Shown: positions 1-12,077 of the stretch, one piece after another
Numbering within the stretch: position 1 is the first letter of the stretch
How the letters are laid out: each line of letters opens with the position of its first letter
Assembly: GCA_022059125.1 (NCBI GenBank)
Contig: JAEUWY010000004.1
Location: forward strand, 124,001-188,000
DNA length: 64,000 nt
Source of the DNA: Corynespora cassiicola
Lineage: Eukaryota > Ascomycota > Dothideomycetes > Pleosporales > Corynesporascaceae
Reading direction: 5' to 3'
Translations under genes and position numbers: made by a program
The notes under the pieces: generated by a model
Databases searched by the model: none
What the model saw: the letters and a program-made list of their open reading frames with translations, nothing else
Told to the model about the DNA's origin: nothing

Positions 1-686
1 CAATGCCGCCCAATGGTATGCCCGGTCGCCCATTCTCACCCATGAGCCAGGGCCGCGCATCGCCAGCTCCATCTCGAGGTCCACTTCCGCCCGTCAACAC
101 AAACTTCTCCTCCAACGGCGATCGCATGTCCCCTGCCCCGCGTCTAATGTCGCCTCTTTCGAATGACCCTCGCTCTGCGTCCCCCGCCCCATCGAATGCG
201 CCTTACCCTAGCCGTCGACCCGCCCCTGCGCACATGGCTGACCCTACCTTCTCCCCCTACGATAACCGTCCCTACGATAACCGCTCCGATTTTGGCCCGT
301 CGTACGAGATGTCTCCCGTGGACAACAACTCGGACGGCGTGTTAGATTACTACTCCACCGCGGGAAGTCCGGACGATTACCGCCCACCGCAGTTGCCGAA
401 TGCCCTCCGCCCAGGATCTCCCGCCCAAGTACAAACCTCTGTAGCTCCGCCACGGGCCGGCACTGCTCCCCCATCGAATCCGCGGGCCGGCTTGCCAGCG
501 GCGCTTCAATCGGCCATCCAGCGACGTGAGGCCTCACAACCTCTCCCCAACAGGGGCATGGCTGGAACGCCACAGCAGCGTAGTGCGACAGCGCCCATTC
601 AGCCTGGCTACGGCCCTGGCCCTGGGCCTGTCCCACGGAGCTACACCACTTCGCCAGGCCCACGCGGCTATGACAATGGCTACTAG
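1..686 (+). CDS. Pro/Ser-rich low-complexity protein, C-terminal part (5' truncated by window)
   Basis: The open frame enters from the left edge and ends at the TAG at 684-686, so only about the last 228 residues are visible. They are low in complexity and rich in Pro, Ser, Arg and Asn, with repeated SPAP, RPFSP, MSP and PYDNRPYDNR elements, and end in GPRGYDNGY. There is no domain, membrane segment or signal peptide in this part. Codon use is GC-rich and fungal, the frame stays open for 680 nt, and the minus strand is not convincing. Such tails often follow a folded domain in fungal cytoplasmic or cortical proteins, but nothing here identifies the family. The ATG at 3 is probably internal. 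Confidence 0.6.
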   Translation, partial: MPPNGMPGRPFSPMSQGRASPAPSRGPLPPVNTNFSSNGDRMSPAPRLMSPLSNDPRSASPAPSNAPYPSRRPAPAHMADPTFSPYDNRPYDNRSDFGPSYEMSPVDNNSDGVLDYYSTAGSPDDYRPPQLPNALRPGSPAQVQTSVAPPRAGTAPPSNPRAGLPAALQSAIQRREASQPLPNRGMAGTPQQRSATAPIQPGYGPGPGPVPRSYTTSPGPRGYDNGY

Positions 687-3600
687 TTGACGATGCCGTT
701 GCCAATCATTTCCTTACGACCGTCATCATGACCAAACTTTTCCATACCTTTTATACACATTTACACCAGCATCACCATCATGCATTCGCAGGCGTTTTAT
801 CTTCTCCAAATCCGTGAGTGCCGTGGCGGTGCTATCCGGAAGCACAAATCTTTTTTACATTCTCTGTAGCTTTGAGATCAGCCACAACCCAACTTTTTCC
901 CTTCTTTTTCTTCAATGTGTTCCCAACCTCATCTTCTTTCACGGATGTCATGACCTGACATGAGAGGGAAGGATGAGATACCGGGGGATATGACATGGGA
1001 AAGGGGAGGAGCTTTGTTGTCTCCCTTTTTGCCCTTACCTTTGGAGGGGCTGTATGCCCTGCGATGATGCTTGTTCGAGATACCCAACGCTTAACCCGCT
1101 GGAATCGGACGTCCATTCGCTTTTTTGAGATTTTTGTTGGGAGGGAGAGTTTCTTAGAAGGATTGCGGCCTTTTTGGGGATTTTGGCTGTTTTAAGACCG
1201 CCATCTTCTTCTCCTTTCTTTTTTTTTGTACGATATACTACGGTTCAATCGAGGTGGTACATCTTCAATTGTGTGTTTTTTGTTTTGATGATTTCATGTG
1301 TGTGGTCCATGCTGTGCTGGGGAAACGAAAAGCTTACCCAGGCGCCCGCTCAACACCTAACACGTCGTGAAGTCGTCACCAGGAACGACAATCTCGAGGG
1401 CTCTCCATCTGTCGATCTGGCGATCTTAGCACGTGTGAAACGCGCTGCAGGATGGATGGGTGTCTAGGAGGGGAGGTAGATGACACGGATCTGCGATGCT
1501 GAAACGGGCGGAGAGGTGTTGTCCCGATGGCTGAGGATCAAGCTAAGACTGAGGCTCAGGGTCTGCAAGTGTGTGGGTATGTGTGGCAAGAAGGTGAGGT
1601 CATGGATGTTTTTTTTTTCCGTCGTCTGGGGGATGATGGAGGGCAAGCCACCGTTCGAGAAGGAGGAGATTCAAGGTGTGGCTTTTCCCTGCATGTACCC
1701 CGTCTGTGGACATTACCCTCCCTCCCTCCCTAGGGGACGACTACACGGCACATGGCCTTGCACAACAAACAAAACACCCACCCCTGGATCCCTTCGACGC
1801 TCCGCTCCGCGTGCCTGCAAGCCCCAGCCAGCCAGCCCAGTCGTTGGGGCACGGGTTATCCTCATCGCTCCGACCTCACGCCCCGTGGCCGAATGTCCCT
1901 AAAAATAGCACGGCGGGTGTGATTTCCATAATGGCCATGGATGGGGGGAGGGGGAATATAATATATATAACCCACCTACCGAGCTTGGTAATGAGAGGCC
2001 ACTGCACTCCCCATCAGGGCAGCGTTCCCGCGTCCGTTTCGGGGCAGTCCCCACGGGTGTCCGACGGCGCGAGGGCAGGAAGAGAAAAAAAAGCAAGCAG
2101 AGAGATGATGATCCGACGGTGGGTTTGGACCTTTCGCTAGGGCTTGAATCGAGGGACTGGGTGCGGAGCAAGGTGCTGTGGCTGAGTGGAATGATTTGGT
2201 GTGGCACGAGCTGATAGTGCTGAGGTAGCGGGAGGGGCTTAATGGACGGAGGGGGAGGGGAGCGAGGAAGACGGAGGTGTGAAACGGGCCGTTTTGAAAC
2301 GGCGGTGGGTTGGGCGGGAGAACTGCGGTACGTGGGTGGGCGGAGTGGGAGGGGAATTGATGATGAGGGAGGTTTTTGGCGGGAAGATGTGGGCGTGCGG
2401 GTATGAGGAAAATGTTGGCCGTGCTTGTAGTGGAGAGAGCGTAATGCTTAGAGGCGATGGACGGCGGCCGAATAGTTTGATTGAGCGGGATGGGGGTGAA
2501 GGCATAGATTAAATGGAAGCATATATAATGAAGCCTCAACTTGGTCCGGAATCGTTGCCAAGTCCAAGATAGAAAAAGCGCCTTGGTATGGGGAGCTCTA
2601 GGTTGAAGCTGCTCTTGCCATCCCCAACTCTCGCCCACGTGACCTACGCCAACCCCAGGTTCAACACACGCGATATGCGGGGGTAGAGTAAGGTTTAAAA
2701 CCATCGGAACAACTCGAAAGAAATCGCGGGATATACGAGAACTGCGGGTATTGCGTGGCTGTGCGACCCCCATCTGTTCGTCCTTCTCGTGTCCAGGAGA
2801 TGAAAGGACCCCAAAACCGGAGCCACTGGAGTACAACGCTCCACAGGCACGTGGAGAGCACCCCGGAACACCCTGAATAGTTCTTGAGCAAGAATGCCTA
2901 TGAGCCTTCGACATGATGGCTGCGAATTATGGGCATAGCGATTCCAACTTGGTTAAGCAAACCTGCTTCTTCCCAATATTCAACACCCAAACACCTACCT
3001 AGGTACCTAGGTACCCTCTAAACCTGACTAAAACCACCACACCAAGCCACCCATCTATCCACGCAAACATCCGACACAGCCCGAATCGCAAGCCACATAC
3101 CCCGTTCCAACGGGACAAGCCACCTCCCCCCACTTTATCTACACGGCCCCCAATGCCCCTCAACCAGCAAAAAGGAAGCCATCCAGAAAGAAAGAAAAAC
3201 TACCACATCAGGGCAAAGAAAAAGAAGAACCTTGCAAACCTTCGGCATTGCCGGTTTCCGACGCAAATCCGTTCTAGGCATTCGCACCTCATACCGTCCC
3301 TGTACCGCTGCGTTTGCTTCTTCGCAACGATCGGGCATTGTCGGGGTGTGGGTATGGGAATCAGTGATTTGTAAGGTGTCGTCATCATCAATTTTTCATA
3401 AAGCGTATATGGATAGGCGGGAGTGGATATCGAAGGGTCGAATAAGACAAAAGGAGGGCGCGAAAAGGGCCAATGGAAGAGTGGGTGGCTAAATGGTGCT
3501 GGAATGCAAGGACGTAGTACAGATCTCACAACACCAAAGGGAAAAGGAAACTTTTCTTACTCACCTCATACATACCGCCGTGCAGGAGTTGTATCTGCGC

Positions 3601-6425
3601 TCGCTGACCGGGCAAAGGGAAAGCCCCTGCGGGAGTTTTTCTTCCCATGGGAACCGGAATGTCTTGAAGATGCCAGTATGTGGCGCAGAAGATGCGACAT
3701 GGCAATCAAACAGGATGCCAGCCTCAGCACAACGCAGCCCCATCACCACGCCGCCTCCCAACTCCGCCAGAAAAGCGTTGGATCATCCCACGCGCCTCTT
3801 GGTGCAACATCCAACGAAACGCGCCCCAACCGCACACGCCGAAGATCGAAGAAGCAAAGCCAAAGGATAGACAGCCGCCCCAAAACGTCAACCTCGGTTG
3901 CCAACGCCCATCCTGTCTAAATCGCACGTCCGTTGAATTCGATGATCCCGACGTCTCCGACGCGGCGCGAGGGTGCGGTCGCTCAAGTGCACTCGGGCAC
4001 GGTGGGATAGAGAAGGATGCGATAATGCGCTCCGACCGCCCGCCGTCTGTCCCATCTGCCCGCCGGACCGTCCGTTGCCTCGTAATATCGCGAAACCCAG
4101 GGAAACCCAATTCGAGCGCCAAGTTGGCGCCCCACCGAATTCTGTAATCGCAGCAGTCCAGTACGGCCGGCTTATAGGTTATTAGAAATGACATCACCGT
4201 GGGCTATAACACCGGGCGTGCTATCGATGACGGCCCAACGATCGAGGCAGGTGGATAATCAAAGGGCGGTGCGACGAGCGGGCTGCAGGTTCTAGGTATC
4301 GATAAGTGCCCGGGCTGCCAACGTGGGCAACGCCCGGCGATTGAATCACATCTCTGGGTCGGATGCGGGTCCGGCGGGGGATGGGCTGGCGTGCCGAGTG
4401 TTGGGAATTTTTCTTGCTCTGTGACGGCGGCCGTTAACCTGCTTTGCTCACATGCAGGAACGGAGGCGGGCGGGCGAACTGCATGTGCTGAGTGAGACGG
4501 TCCGACGTGTGATTCGCAGACAGAAAACTGGAGAGGCCGTTGGGCGGACGGGGACAGGGAAGATGAGGGGCGCCGATGGAGTCAATCCGGGTCGCGCAGC
4601 GAGGAGTGTGCCTGCATCACGGCATGGCAACTCGAAAGCATGTGTAATCTCGTCGGACCGATGGCAGGCTAGGTCTCTGCCTGGACTGCCCACAAACGCT
4701 CCATTCACAATGCGAATTGCACCGAAGCTGCAGGAAGGGAAGAAAAAAACTCAACCAAACGGCTACTGCAGTAGCATGCAGGTGCGGAGCGGTGGGAAGA
4801 AAATTCTGAAAGGCAGAAGAAAAAAAACTTGCGAAAAAGGACGGTGGTGGCAATGTATCCACCGACTACGGCAGAGGTGAAGAATTGCCTGTTCGGGTAA
4901 TCCATGTGCCCTCTAATATGCTGCTTACCATACTGCCTTGGACTCTTCTCTCCAACGATGATCGCCCACGTCGATGACGAGCGGAACCAGCGCGGGGCAG
5001 GGCAGGTTCTCGTCCCTACGCCAAGAGGTAGGTAGAGTTGCAGAGATCCACCGCTACTAAAGCCGACCACGTTTGCGGCGAGATTATCCTGCGATCCGGC
5101 GCGGTGCCTTGCAGCAAGGCTATCCGCCATCAGCGCCGTGAATGGGCAACAAATGGCTCGACTGCAGATGTGCTCCACTCCCCGAAGATGGGCTCGTAAG
5201 GTGCGGTGAATGCTTGCGTCACAGGCTCGGAGCAGTGGCGGCTGTGACTACGTGGGCTGACGGCGGGTTGCCAGCAGCCACGATTAATCCGCCGACGGGA
5301 ACAATGCGCAGCACCTTGTAGTCGCGGTCGCAAAAAAAGATTCCTGTACAGGAGAACTGCGATCATCGACGACAGCACGGCAGCAGCGACGAAGCTCCAT
5401 GCTAACGCAGGTGCATCGCTCGAGCGCACAGCCGCTGCGGCGCCGGCTGGTGAACAGAGTTCTAGAGCGTGATTGCGGACGTGTTCTCGAAGAGTCAGTC
5501 AGTCCACTCAGCGACGCGGCGACGAGCATCCAAGCCCCCAATCACGGCAGTTGGACCGCTGATCCCCACAAAAGTGCCCATCGCAATTGCGCGGCCATCT
5601 CAACTGCTGGCCCGGCACCTTGTTTGTGCTGCCACTCCACGCGCTGAAAGGGGCGGGGGGGGAGGTTGCGCAAGCAATGCAGGTGGGCGAGCTGCTGACC
5701 GTGATGATGATGATAACAACAACGAGGCTGTCGCTGTCCGGACGGGCGTCACGCTGCGGTGAGGGCACGCCGCACACGTATGTCGAGGAGCGGCAAGGGC
5801 AAATGGATGGCCAACACGTGCGTGCGGTACATGGTGTTCGTCTGCGCCCAGCAATGGCCATATTTTTGTCGTGGCCGCCCCAAGTGAAACACAAGACAGC
5901 GCCATGCAGGCGAGCATCCAGGCGAGCATCCAGGCACTCCAGGCACACCAATCAGCGGCACGCACCCCCGGGAGCAGGGGCCCACGCCCAGGCACATCGC
6001 CCCCATTGGCCACTGGCGAGATGAGCAGCTGTGCTTGACTCTTCTGGGACGCGGACGCCAATCCCCTTTTGGCTGGGCCCATGGGCGGGAGATGAGGGCG
6101 TCGACAGGGCTCCTGACGCCAGCCGGAAGAAGGCGTCCAGCCCGGCGGCCGGGGCTGCATTTGATCCTGTACCTGGCGGCGCCCTCCTGGATCCCCTTCT
6201 CTCCTCCCTCCACCGGCTCACCAGGTATTTGTACCAATTCACCCTCTTTTTTTCGGCCAAAAGCATCTCACGCGTTCACTCCTTCACGCGGGACCTGCCA
6301 GTCACCACCAGTCACTCTTTAATATCCCACTCGTACTCTTCCAACCCCTCGCAACCACCCCCGACTCAACGACATTACGACCTGTGGTAGAATAAGCAAA
6401 ACAGTCGATCCTCCACACCTCCACC
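687..6425. other. 5.7 kb gene-poor intergenic stretch
   Basis: No frame in this stretch looks like a fungal protein. The longest open frames, including a 312-codon one on the minus strand at 1976-2914, are Pro/Ser/His-rich with no recognisable domain. Visible items are pyrimidine tracts near 1200 and 1610, a TATA-like run at about 1957-1975, nested ACCTAGGT palindromes at 2993-3015 and a 12-bp direct repeat at 5907-5930. The right end must hold the promoter of the gene starting at 6426. A long non-coding transcript or long untranslated regions are possible. Confidence 0.5.
2993..3015. repeat. Nested ACCTAGGT palindromes
   Basis: Two overlapping copies of the 8-bp palindrome ACCTAGGT (2997-3004 and 3005-3012) sit within a longer run of CCTA/TAGG steps. 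The same palindrome recurs elsewhere in non-coding DNA of the window. Confidence 0.7.
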
Positions 6426-7508
6426 ATGCGTTACTCATCTGCTGTCGTGCTGGGCGCGCTCGCTGCCGGCCAGGCTGCTGCCCTCAACCCTCGCCATGCC
6501 AGCTTCCACTCTCGCCGCCAGGCGTAAGTCTCTCGACGTCTTGTTATGGTCGCGACGTGATACTAACATGCTCCTAGTGAGGCCAAGCGTGCCCCTGGCT
6601 ACGAGAACGTCGACTGGGCCAAGGTCTCGTACGACCTCAACGACGTTGACTGGGACAAGGTCTTCGGCGGCTCGTCGACTCCTGCTCCCACTCCCACTCC
6701 CACTCCCACTCCGGCCGCCCAGGTGGCCGAGGTTGCCGCCCAGGAAGTGAAGACGTCGGCTACCCCCGAGCCCACCTCTGCGGCTCCCGCCTACACCAGC
6801 GAGGCCGCCAAGCCCACCGAGACCAAGGCTGCCGAGTCGGACGACGATGACAGCGGCAGCGACCTCGGCGACTTCCTCGAGGACATCTGGCAGGGTGTCG
6901 AAGACATTGTCAAGAAGTTGGGCATCGTCAGCAAGGGCGTGAACGACAAGAGCAACAACGGCGGTATCTGGATCGGCGACGACAGCAACTGGAAGGTCGA
7001 GTTCACCAACGACGCCGACAAGGACCTTGTCCTCTTCTGCTGGGAGGCCAAGGGCTACACTGGCTTCTCCCTCAACGTCGCCCAGCCCGCCATCTCGGTT
7101 GGCCTCAAGCCCGGAGAGAAGACGACCATCTCGTGGGCCGAGAACGTTCCCTCTGCCTGCTCCCCTGCCTTCGACACCACCGTTCTCGACATCTCTGGTG
7201 CGTGCGGAAACACCTGGTTCGAGGTTGAGTTCAACGAGTACGGTACCTTTGACATTTCCCGCAATGTCAACATGAACGGCACTCCCATTTCGGCCAAGGG
7301 CTCCAAGTGCTTGTCTGACATGGATACGTGCGTCTTCAAGTGCAAGAACGGCATGAACAAGTGCACCTGGGGCAACGAGTACGACCTCTTCAACTGCGGT
7401 GCCAGCAACGGTGGCGGTGGCGGCTACGACGCCAATGTCCAGGGCACCGGTGGTGGCTGCAGCATGGCCCAGGGCAGCGAGACCATCAAGGTCACCCTCT
7501 CTGGTTAA
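6426..7508 (+). CDS. Secreted Asp f 4-like allergen/effector-type protein
   Basis: Exons are 6426-6523 and 6578-7508. The 54-nt intron has GTAAGT, a perfect TACTAAC branch site and TAG. The product is 342 aa. Residues 1-20 form a signal peptide (hydrophobic core AVVLGALAAGQAAA), followed by EAKR, a Kex2-type cleavage site. A low-complexity linker follows with a PTPTPTPTP run encoded by a CTCCCA microsatellite and an acidic DDDDSGSD patch. The C-terminal 200 residues form a compact domain starting near NWKVEFTNDADKDLVLFCW with paired cysteines (KCLSDMDTC, CKNGMNKC). This architecture matches the fungal Asp f 4-like secreted family, whose members are allergens or candidate effectors of unknown biochemistry. 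The family call is from memory of its motif pattern. The product is probably extracellular or wall-associated. Confidence 0.8.
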
Positions 7509-8507
7509 GCGTCTTCCACTCGCCAACGTGGACCTTTGGGAGGATATAAGGAGTTTTTAGCGTCATGTCTGCATATCTCTTTCTTGGTCGATATATTCCC
7601 CCCGTCAGTCAGTCGGTCCATGCTGCATCTTTGTTTGTCTACTTTCTATACCATGGCCCGTGCGAGCATCCATGGGGGTTTGCTCGAACAAAAAAACAAT
7701 TTCCGGTCCACGAGGCCGCACGGGGGTTCTTTTGGGGTAATGTATCCATCGCGATAGGGCTATATGTAACTTTTTGTTTAACTGTTTAAAATGTCATTCT
7801 TCACACGAGTCTGCGCTGGTCCAAGGGTTGGTGACGCTTGCCTGAGTGACTGCTTCTGATGGCCGAGTGATATATTACTGACTGGCTGGGGAGGTCGTGC
7901 CGCGGACAGTGATGTCTCGGATTTGGCACATGTGAGGCTGAGAAAAGAAACGACGCGCTTGTGGGAGACGATGTGTCCAATGTCTGAGGAGAGGGGGTGT
8001 GTCCGGGGCTTTGTGGAGAGACAGCCCAAACACCCAAATTTGCCAAGGATTGACACTTGGCCAATTATGGGTGGCGCATTAGGAAAGCGCGAAGCTGCGC
8101 GCTTGCCCCGAGACCACACAGCATTGCAAAGGCCGCTTTTTATGTGGCGGAGGGTGAGATGGTGAACGATGGCACTCCTTGCATGGTGGGAGGCTCAATT
8201 CGCTGACGTTGGGACCGTCTCCCTTGCAGGTCCTCAGACGTGGCTCCAAAGCGGTTGGTTGAATACGCTGCTCAATTTTCGGGGGCAGTGCACGGCCAAC
8301 ATCTACGATGCACATCATACAGACTGTCCTACAGATGGGCCGATGTGTCTAACGTGTTTGATTTTGTCAAAACATCGAATCACAAAAAGAAAGAAGCTAG
8401 AGACTCGGTACATCAAGGTAGGAATGCCATCAATGGCGCTGTTGAGAAAAATCGAAGGAATGAGCACACTCCCCAGATATGCCTCCCCCGCCATAGCCCT
8501 ACGTTCC
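7509..8507. other. Intergenic region between convergent 3' ends
   Basis: This 1 kb separates the stop of the secreted protein gene on the plus strand from the stop of the DUF6536 gene on the minus strand. Short open frames occur on both strands, but none has recognisable content. It should hold both polyadenylation regions. I see nothing else. Confidence 0.5.
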
Positions 8508-10740
8508 TCACAGATAATACCTGCCCTCTTGTGGAGAAGTGACGGGGAGGGATGAAAACGAACAATGGCCCACCTTGGCTTCCGAGTACCACGTAACACC
8601 CCACTGGACTTTTGAAGTTGAGGCTTGGACACCGGATTGGTCGTGTGGGGGATGGCATGCTGCGGCAATAGCAAAGCTACTATTCGCTGCTCTCGGCATC
8701 GCTTTCTCGGAGCGTACGAGACCCGCCACCAACAGACTCACAACCATCGTGACCAGCAGCGCAAGGGTCAAGATGATTCCAATAGGAGAGTAGCCAAGTC
8801 CAAAACTCGCATCTTTGGATGTCCACTTCTGAGTCTTGTCCTTGAATACTCGACGATCAATATCGACCAGGAACAGTGATTGAGACGTTGCCCAGTGAAT
8901 GAGGCCGGAAAACATCATGAGCGGAACGGCTATTCGGTATGGCAGTCCCAAAAAGTAGGTTGATCTTTGGTCACCTTGGCCTTTTGTCGATACCCGCATC
9001 CCTTTGCGGTTGAGGGCGAAAGATTGCCACTCCAGAGCGGTGGAAAGGGCGGTAAAAATTGAATTGTATAAAAAATAGAGGTGGGAGAAGAGCAGATGAG
9101 GTGTGTTGACAATGGCTGCACTCCCAATTAGACCCTTGAAGCCTACCGAATTCTTTAGAGATATGGTCGTCTTGGGCGTTGGCTCTCCAAGTCCAAAACT
9201 AAGGAGGGTATGATGACTCTCGTCCCCCGTGGCATGTAGGACACACATGGACAGAAGTATCACGATTACTAAGATCGCGATACCATATCTATCAACGTTA
9301 GCAGTGTTGCTGCAAGGACGAAGTCCAGACTTACAGCGCAAGAGCAGCTATCCAATTCCTCACCCCCGCTTCGCGTATGTTGAAACAGCTTTTTACTCGA
9401 TACTCTATCGGCACTCTTGTAACGTCTTTTCGATGGTTATTCCACAATTCGACTTCAGTCCCAGATACGAGACACATCATTCTTGTGCCGGGGCTTGGAC
9501 TGTCCAGGAAAGAGACGACTGCATCTCCTATGGTCAAGAGAGGATCCGCCTTCGTATGAAACACAACCATCAACATACATATGGCTTTGACAAAGTTGAG
9601 GGCCGCCACAATTAAGAGTAAGTTCAGGCTTGCGTTCAATTTGCAGGGCGTAGGAAGGCGTTCACTGAGACAGTGATCTATCTTTGAGCCGAAAGGAGCC
9701 CAGTTCTCTACGAAATCATCTCTTGAACCCATATCTGCTGACCATGTACATGGAGATTGCATTTGGGGCTCTTCAATGGCCCAGCATGGTGACAAGTTTC
9801 TTTGGTGAGAGGGCGTTGCAGATCGCTCAATGATGGCAGATTTGGATCCCTGGGCGAGAACAAGCGCTAAATGGCCTCGGGACTGATAGTATTGGACATA
9901 TGCATCTATGCAACTGGATACGTTCAAACGTTCGAGATGTCCTTTGCGCATCTGCTCCTTCATACGTGAAACAGCGAAGGAAGTCGTTGATGACATGCAT
10001 CCAACGCAAGATACGTTACTGGATGAAGACATTGAGTTTTCTTTTCTTCTGCAACAGAAGTCTCGATCGGGATCATAGACAGGGAACTCCAGCGACGTGT
10101 TGTATTGTATGAGACGTGCTTCGTGTGAACCGGAGAGTTCAGGAGTGTCCAGTTCGTTTTCATAGATTTGATAAACATAGTACCCGTGATTCGGAATTGA
10201 GAGAAAAAGGGTCGAATTGAAGCTGAACCTATGAGTAAATATACTGTTTGGGACCTTTTTGAAAGCTTACAACAAATGTAAAGGTAAAGATGAGAACCCT
10301 AAGAGTGTCCACAAGATCAACCGCTTTCTTGGAGCCCTGCGTATGTTGTGGAAACTCATGATCCCCACATTCAACCAACCTCGTCTTGAATGTGCCTTGT
10401 CCACTTGAGCTCGCGTGGGTGCCGATATCACTTGCATACAATAACTGCTTGATGCAAGCAATATTGTGCTTAATGCATTGATGGCAATATGAAAGCCCGT
10501 GTTAAGACTTTTAGCCTTGCTGCAGTCGCCTTCGAACATAGTCCTTCGACCTGCACGACCTTCGGAGATTGATTGAAGCCAGAGAGCGATGGAAATATTG
10601 ATCAAGAAAACTGTGCTTGCACCAACGAAGCAGGCTCCCACTGCAAACCTCCAGCCAGATACTTTTGCGTCCATCCTGGCCCTCCACGAAACGGGGGGTG
10701 ATGGGTTGGCATAGTCTTCTAATAATAGCTCCCCCGCCAT
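8508..10740 (-). CDS. DUF6536-family polytopic membrane protein
   Basis: Minus-strand exons are 10740-10271, 10228-9335 and 9288-8508, with introns of 42 and 46 nt. The total is 2145 nt, 714 aa. ATG 10740 is the first methionine in the frame and precedes the conserved block. Residues 30-160 carry the family core: SGWRFAVGACFVGAS (first TM), FEGDCSKAKSLNTGFHIAIN, SSYCMQVISAPTRAQVDKAH and LGFSSLPLHLL. Further TM segments lie in the middle (LNLLLIVAALNFVKAICML) and in the last third (YGIAILVIVILLSMCVLHA, IILTLALLVTMVVSLLVAGL). The end, AAACHPP followed by VGHCSFSSL, also fits. The function of the family is unknown. It is expanded in Sordariomycetes. The gene is divergent from the membrane-protein gene at 12078. 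Confidence 0.85.
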
Positions 10741-12077
10741 CTGAGCTTGGTGTTTTAACTCGAAGCCACTTATGGCAACAAATTGTACAAATCTAGAAAT
10801 GCCGTAGAAGAGCTGCGACTTCAAATCATCCGCCCTCCACAAGTAGCAGAAAAAAGACGAATTGGGGGAAAAGATTCGGAAGAGTCTAGTGAGATGGGGC
10901 TTGTGGCAACCTAGCGCCTCGCTTTTTAAGGAGACAGGATCTGGCCCCCACACATCATCTGTGGCGATCTTCCTTGGCTCCACATTAGGCACAGATTGGT
11001 TTTGGTTATAAGCGCTCTTCACTGGCTGGAGCCTGCTGATCCGGATGTTACTTTGACTTCTCAATGCTGGGCGGTCATCACGTCAAGAGAATGTGTTGCT
11101 TTTTCGAGACGCTGCCTTTTAAATCCTAGTCCAGGAATGAATAATATTGGAATTATCATGGTGTCTTCACTCTTCCATATTATAGTCAAAAACCTCGCCT
11201 ATCGCACATGCGTTACCAGGTAGTTCGCCGTTTTTTGCTCAATGATCTATTGTGTATAATTCCGCTTAATAAAGTGTATTCAACGCGGATTGACAGCCAG
11301 CAGGAATAATGGACGGAAGGAGTGGCTTGGCATCATGTGGTCACGTCAATCGCCAAGGGACATCCTTAGCAGCGCCCCGCACTAACGGAAAGAAGAGACT
11401 GGTAAGAGGATGAGTGTAAAATACTCTTCACAAAGAGAAGCTGTAAATATCATGTCATTGCATATAGTCAAGACCACACATATACCTATAGCTGTAGATA
11501 TCTGTACGAGTGTTGTGTTATTGTGTAAGCAATACTGCCTGACTTGGGTCTCGGCGTAACTTTTCTAGAGATCTGCGAGGTTTAGACTCCCCAAGCCCTT
11601 TTGTGTTTGATGATTCACTATAGTTAGAAGCCATATATATTGCAATAAAGTCTTTGTCGAGTAAGGCAAGAAGAAATTGACCAACCTTGTTCTTGTTGCA
11701 TGAGGTAGTTAGCGCCTAGCCAAGTTTTACATTCTTAAATCGGCGAGCAACTCCCGAATAGGATAATGTTCTACCGAGCTTAGTTAAGTATGTCCCAACA
11801 AAATAGAAAAGAAAAATTTCTTATTAATAAGCGCTAAAGACACTACACATTACAACAGGGTAAAGACATTCGACTTTTGGTGCTTCGACCACTTCTTTTT
11901 ACTCTGACCTAAGTCTAAAATTTACATCAAAATAACAAAAAAAACTTAACAAAACCTCTATTCTATTTTGTTTCATTTAATCGGCCAATCTGACCCAAAA
12001 GTCCCGCCTCAACGAACGATCTAAAGTTACCTACAATCAGGCCTACCCGGACAGAGAATCAACCCCCGCTTTCTAAA
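10741..12077. other. Shared promoter region of two divergent membrane-protein genes
   Basis: This 1.3 kb lies between ATG 10740 (minus) and ATG 12078 (plus). The part from about 11200 is clearly more AT-rich than the flanking exons. The minus frame stays open upstream of 10740 to about 11064 but has no ATG, so it may be leader. I found no separate gene. Confidence 0.5.

Noticed and set aside
1976..2914. 312-codon open frame on the minus strand
   Set aside because: Pro/Ser/His-rich composition, no conserved motif, no supporting splice or start context.
6435..7526. 363-codon open frame on the minus strand
   Set aside because: Antisense to the secreted protein gene, with low-complexity Val/Ala/Gly/Leu content and no domain.
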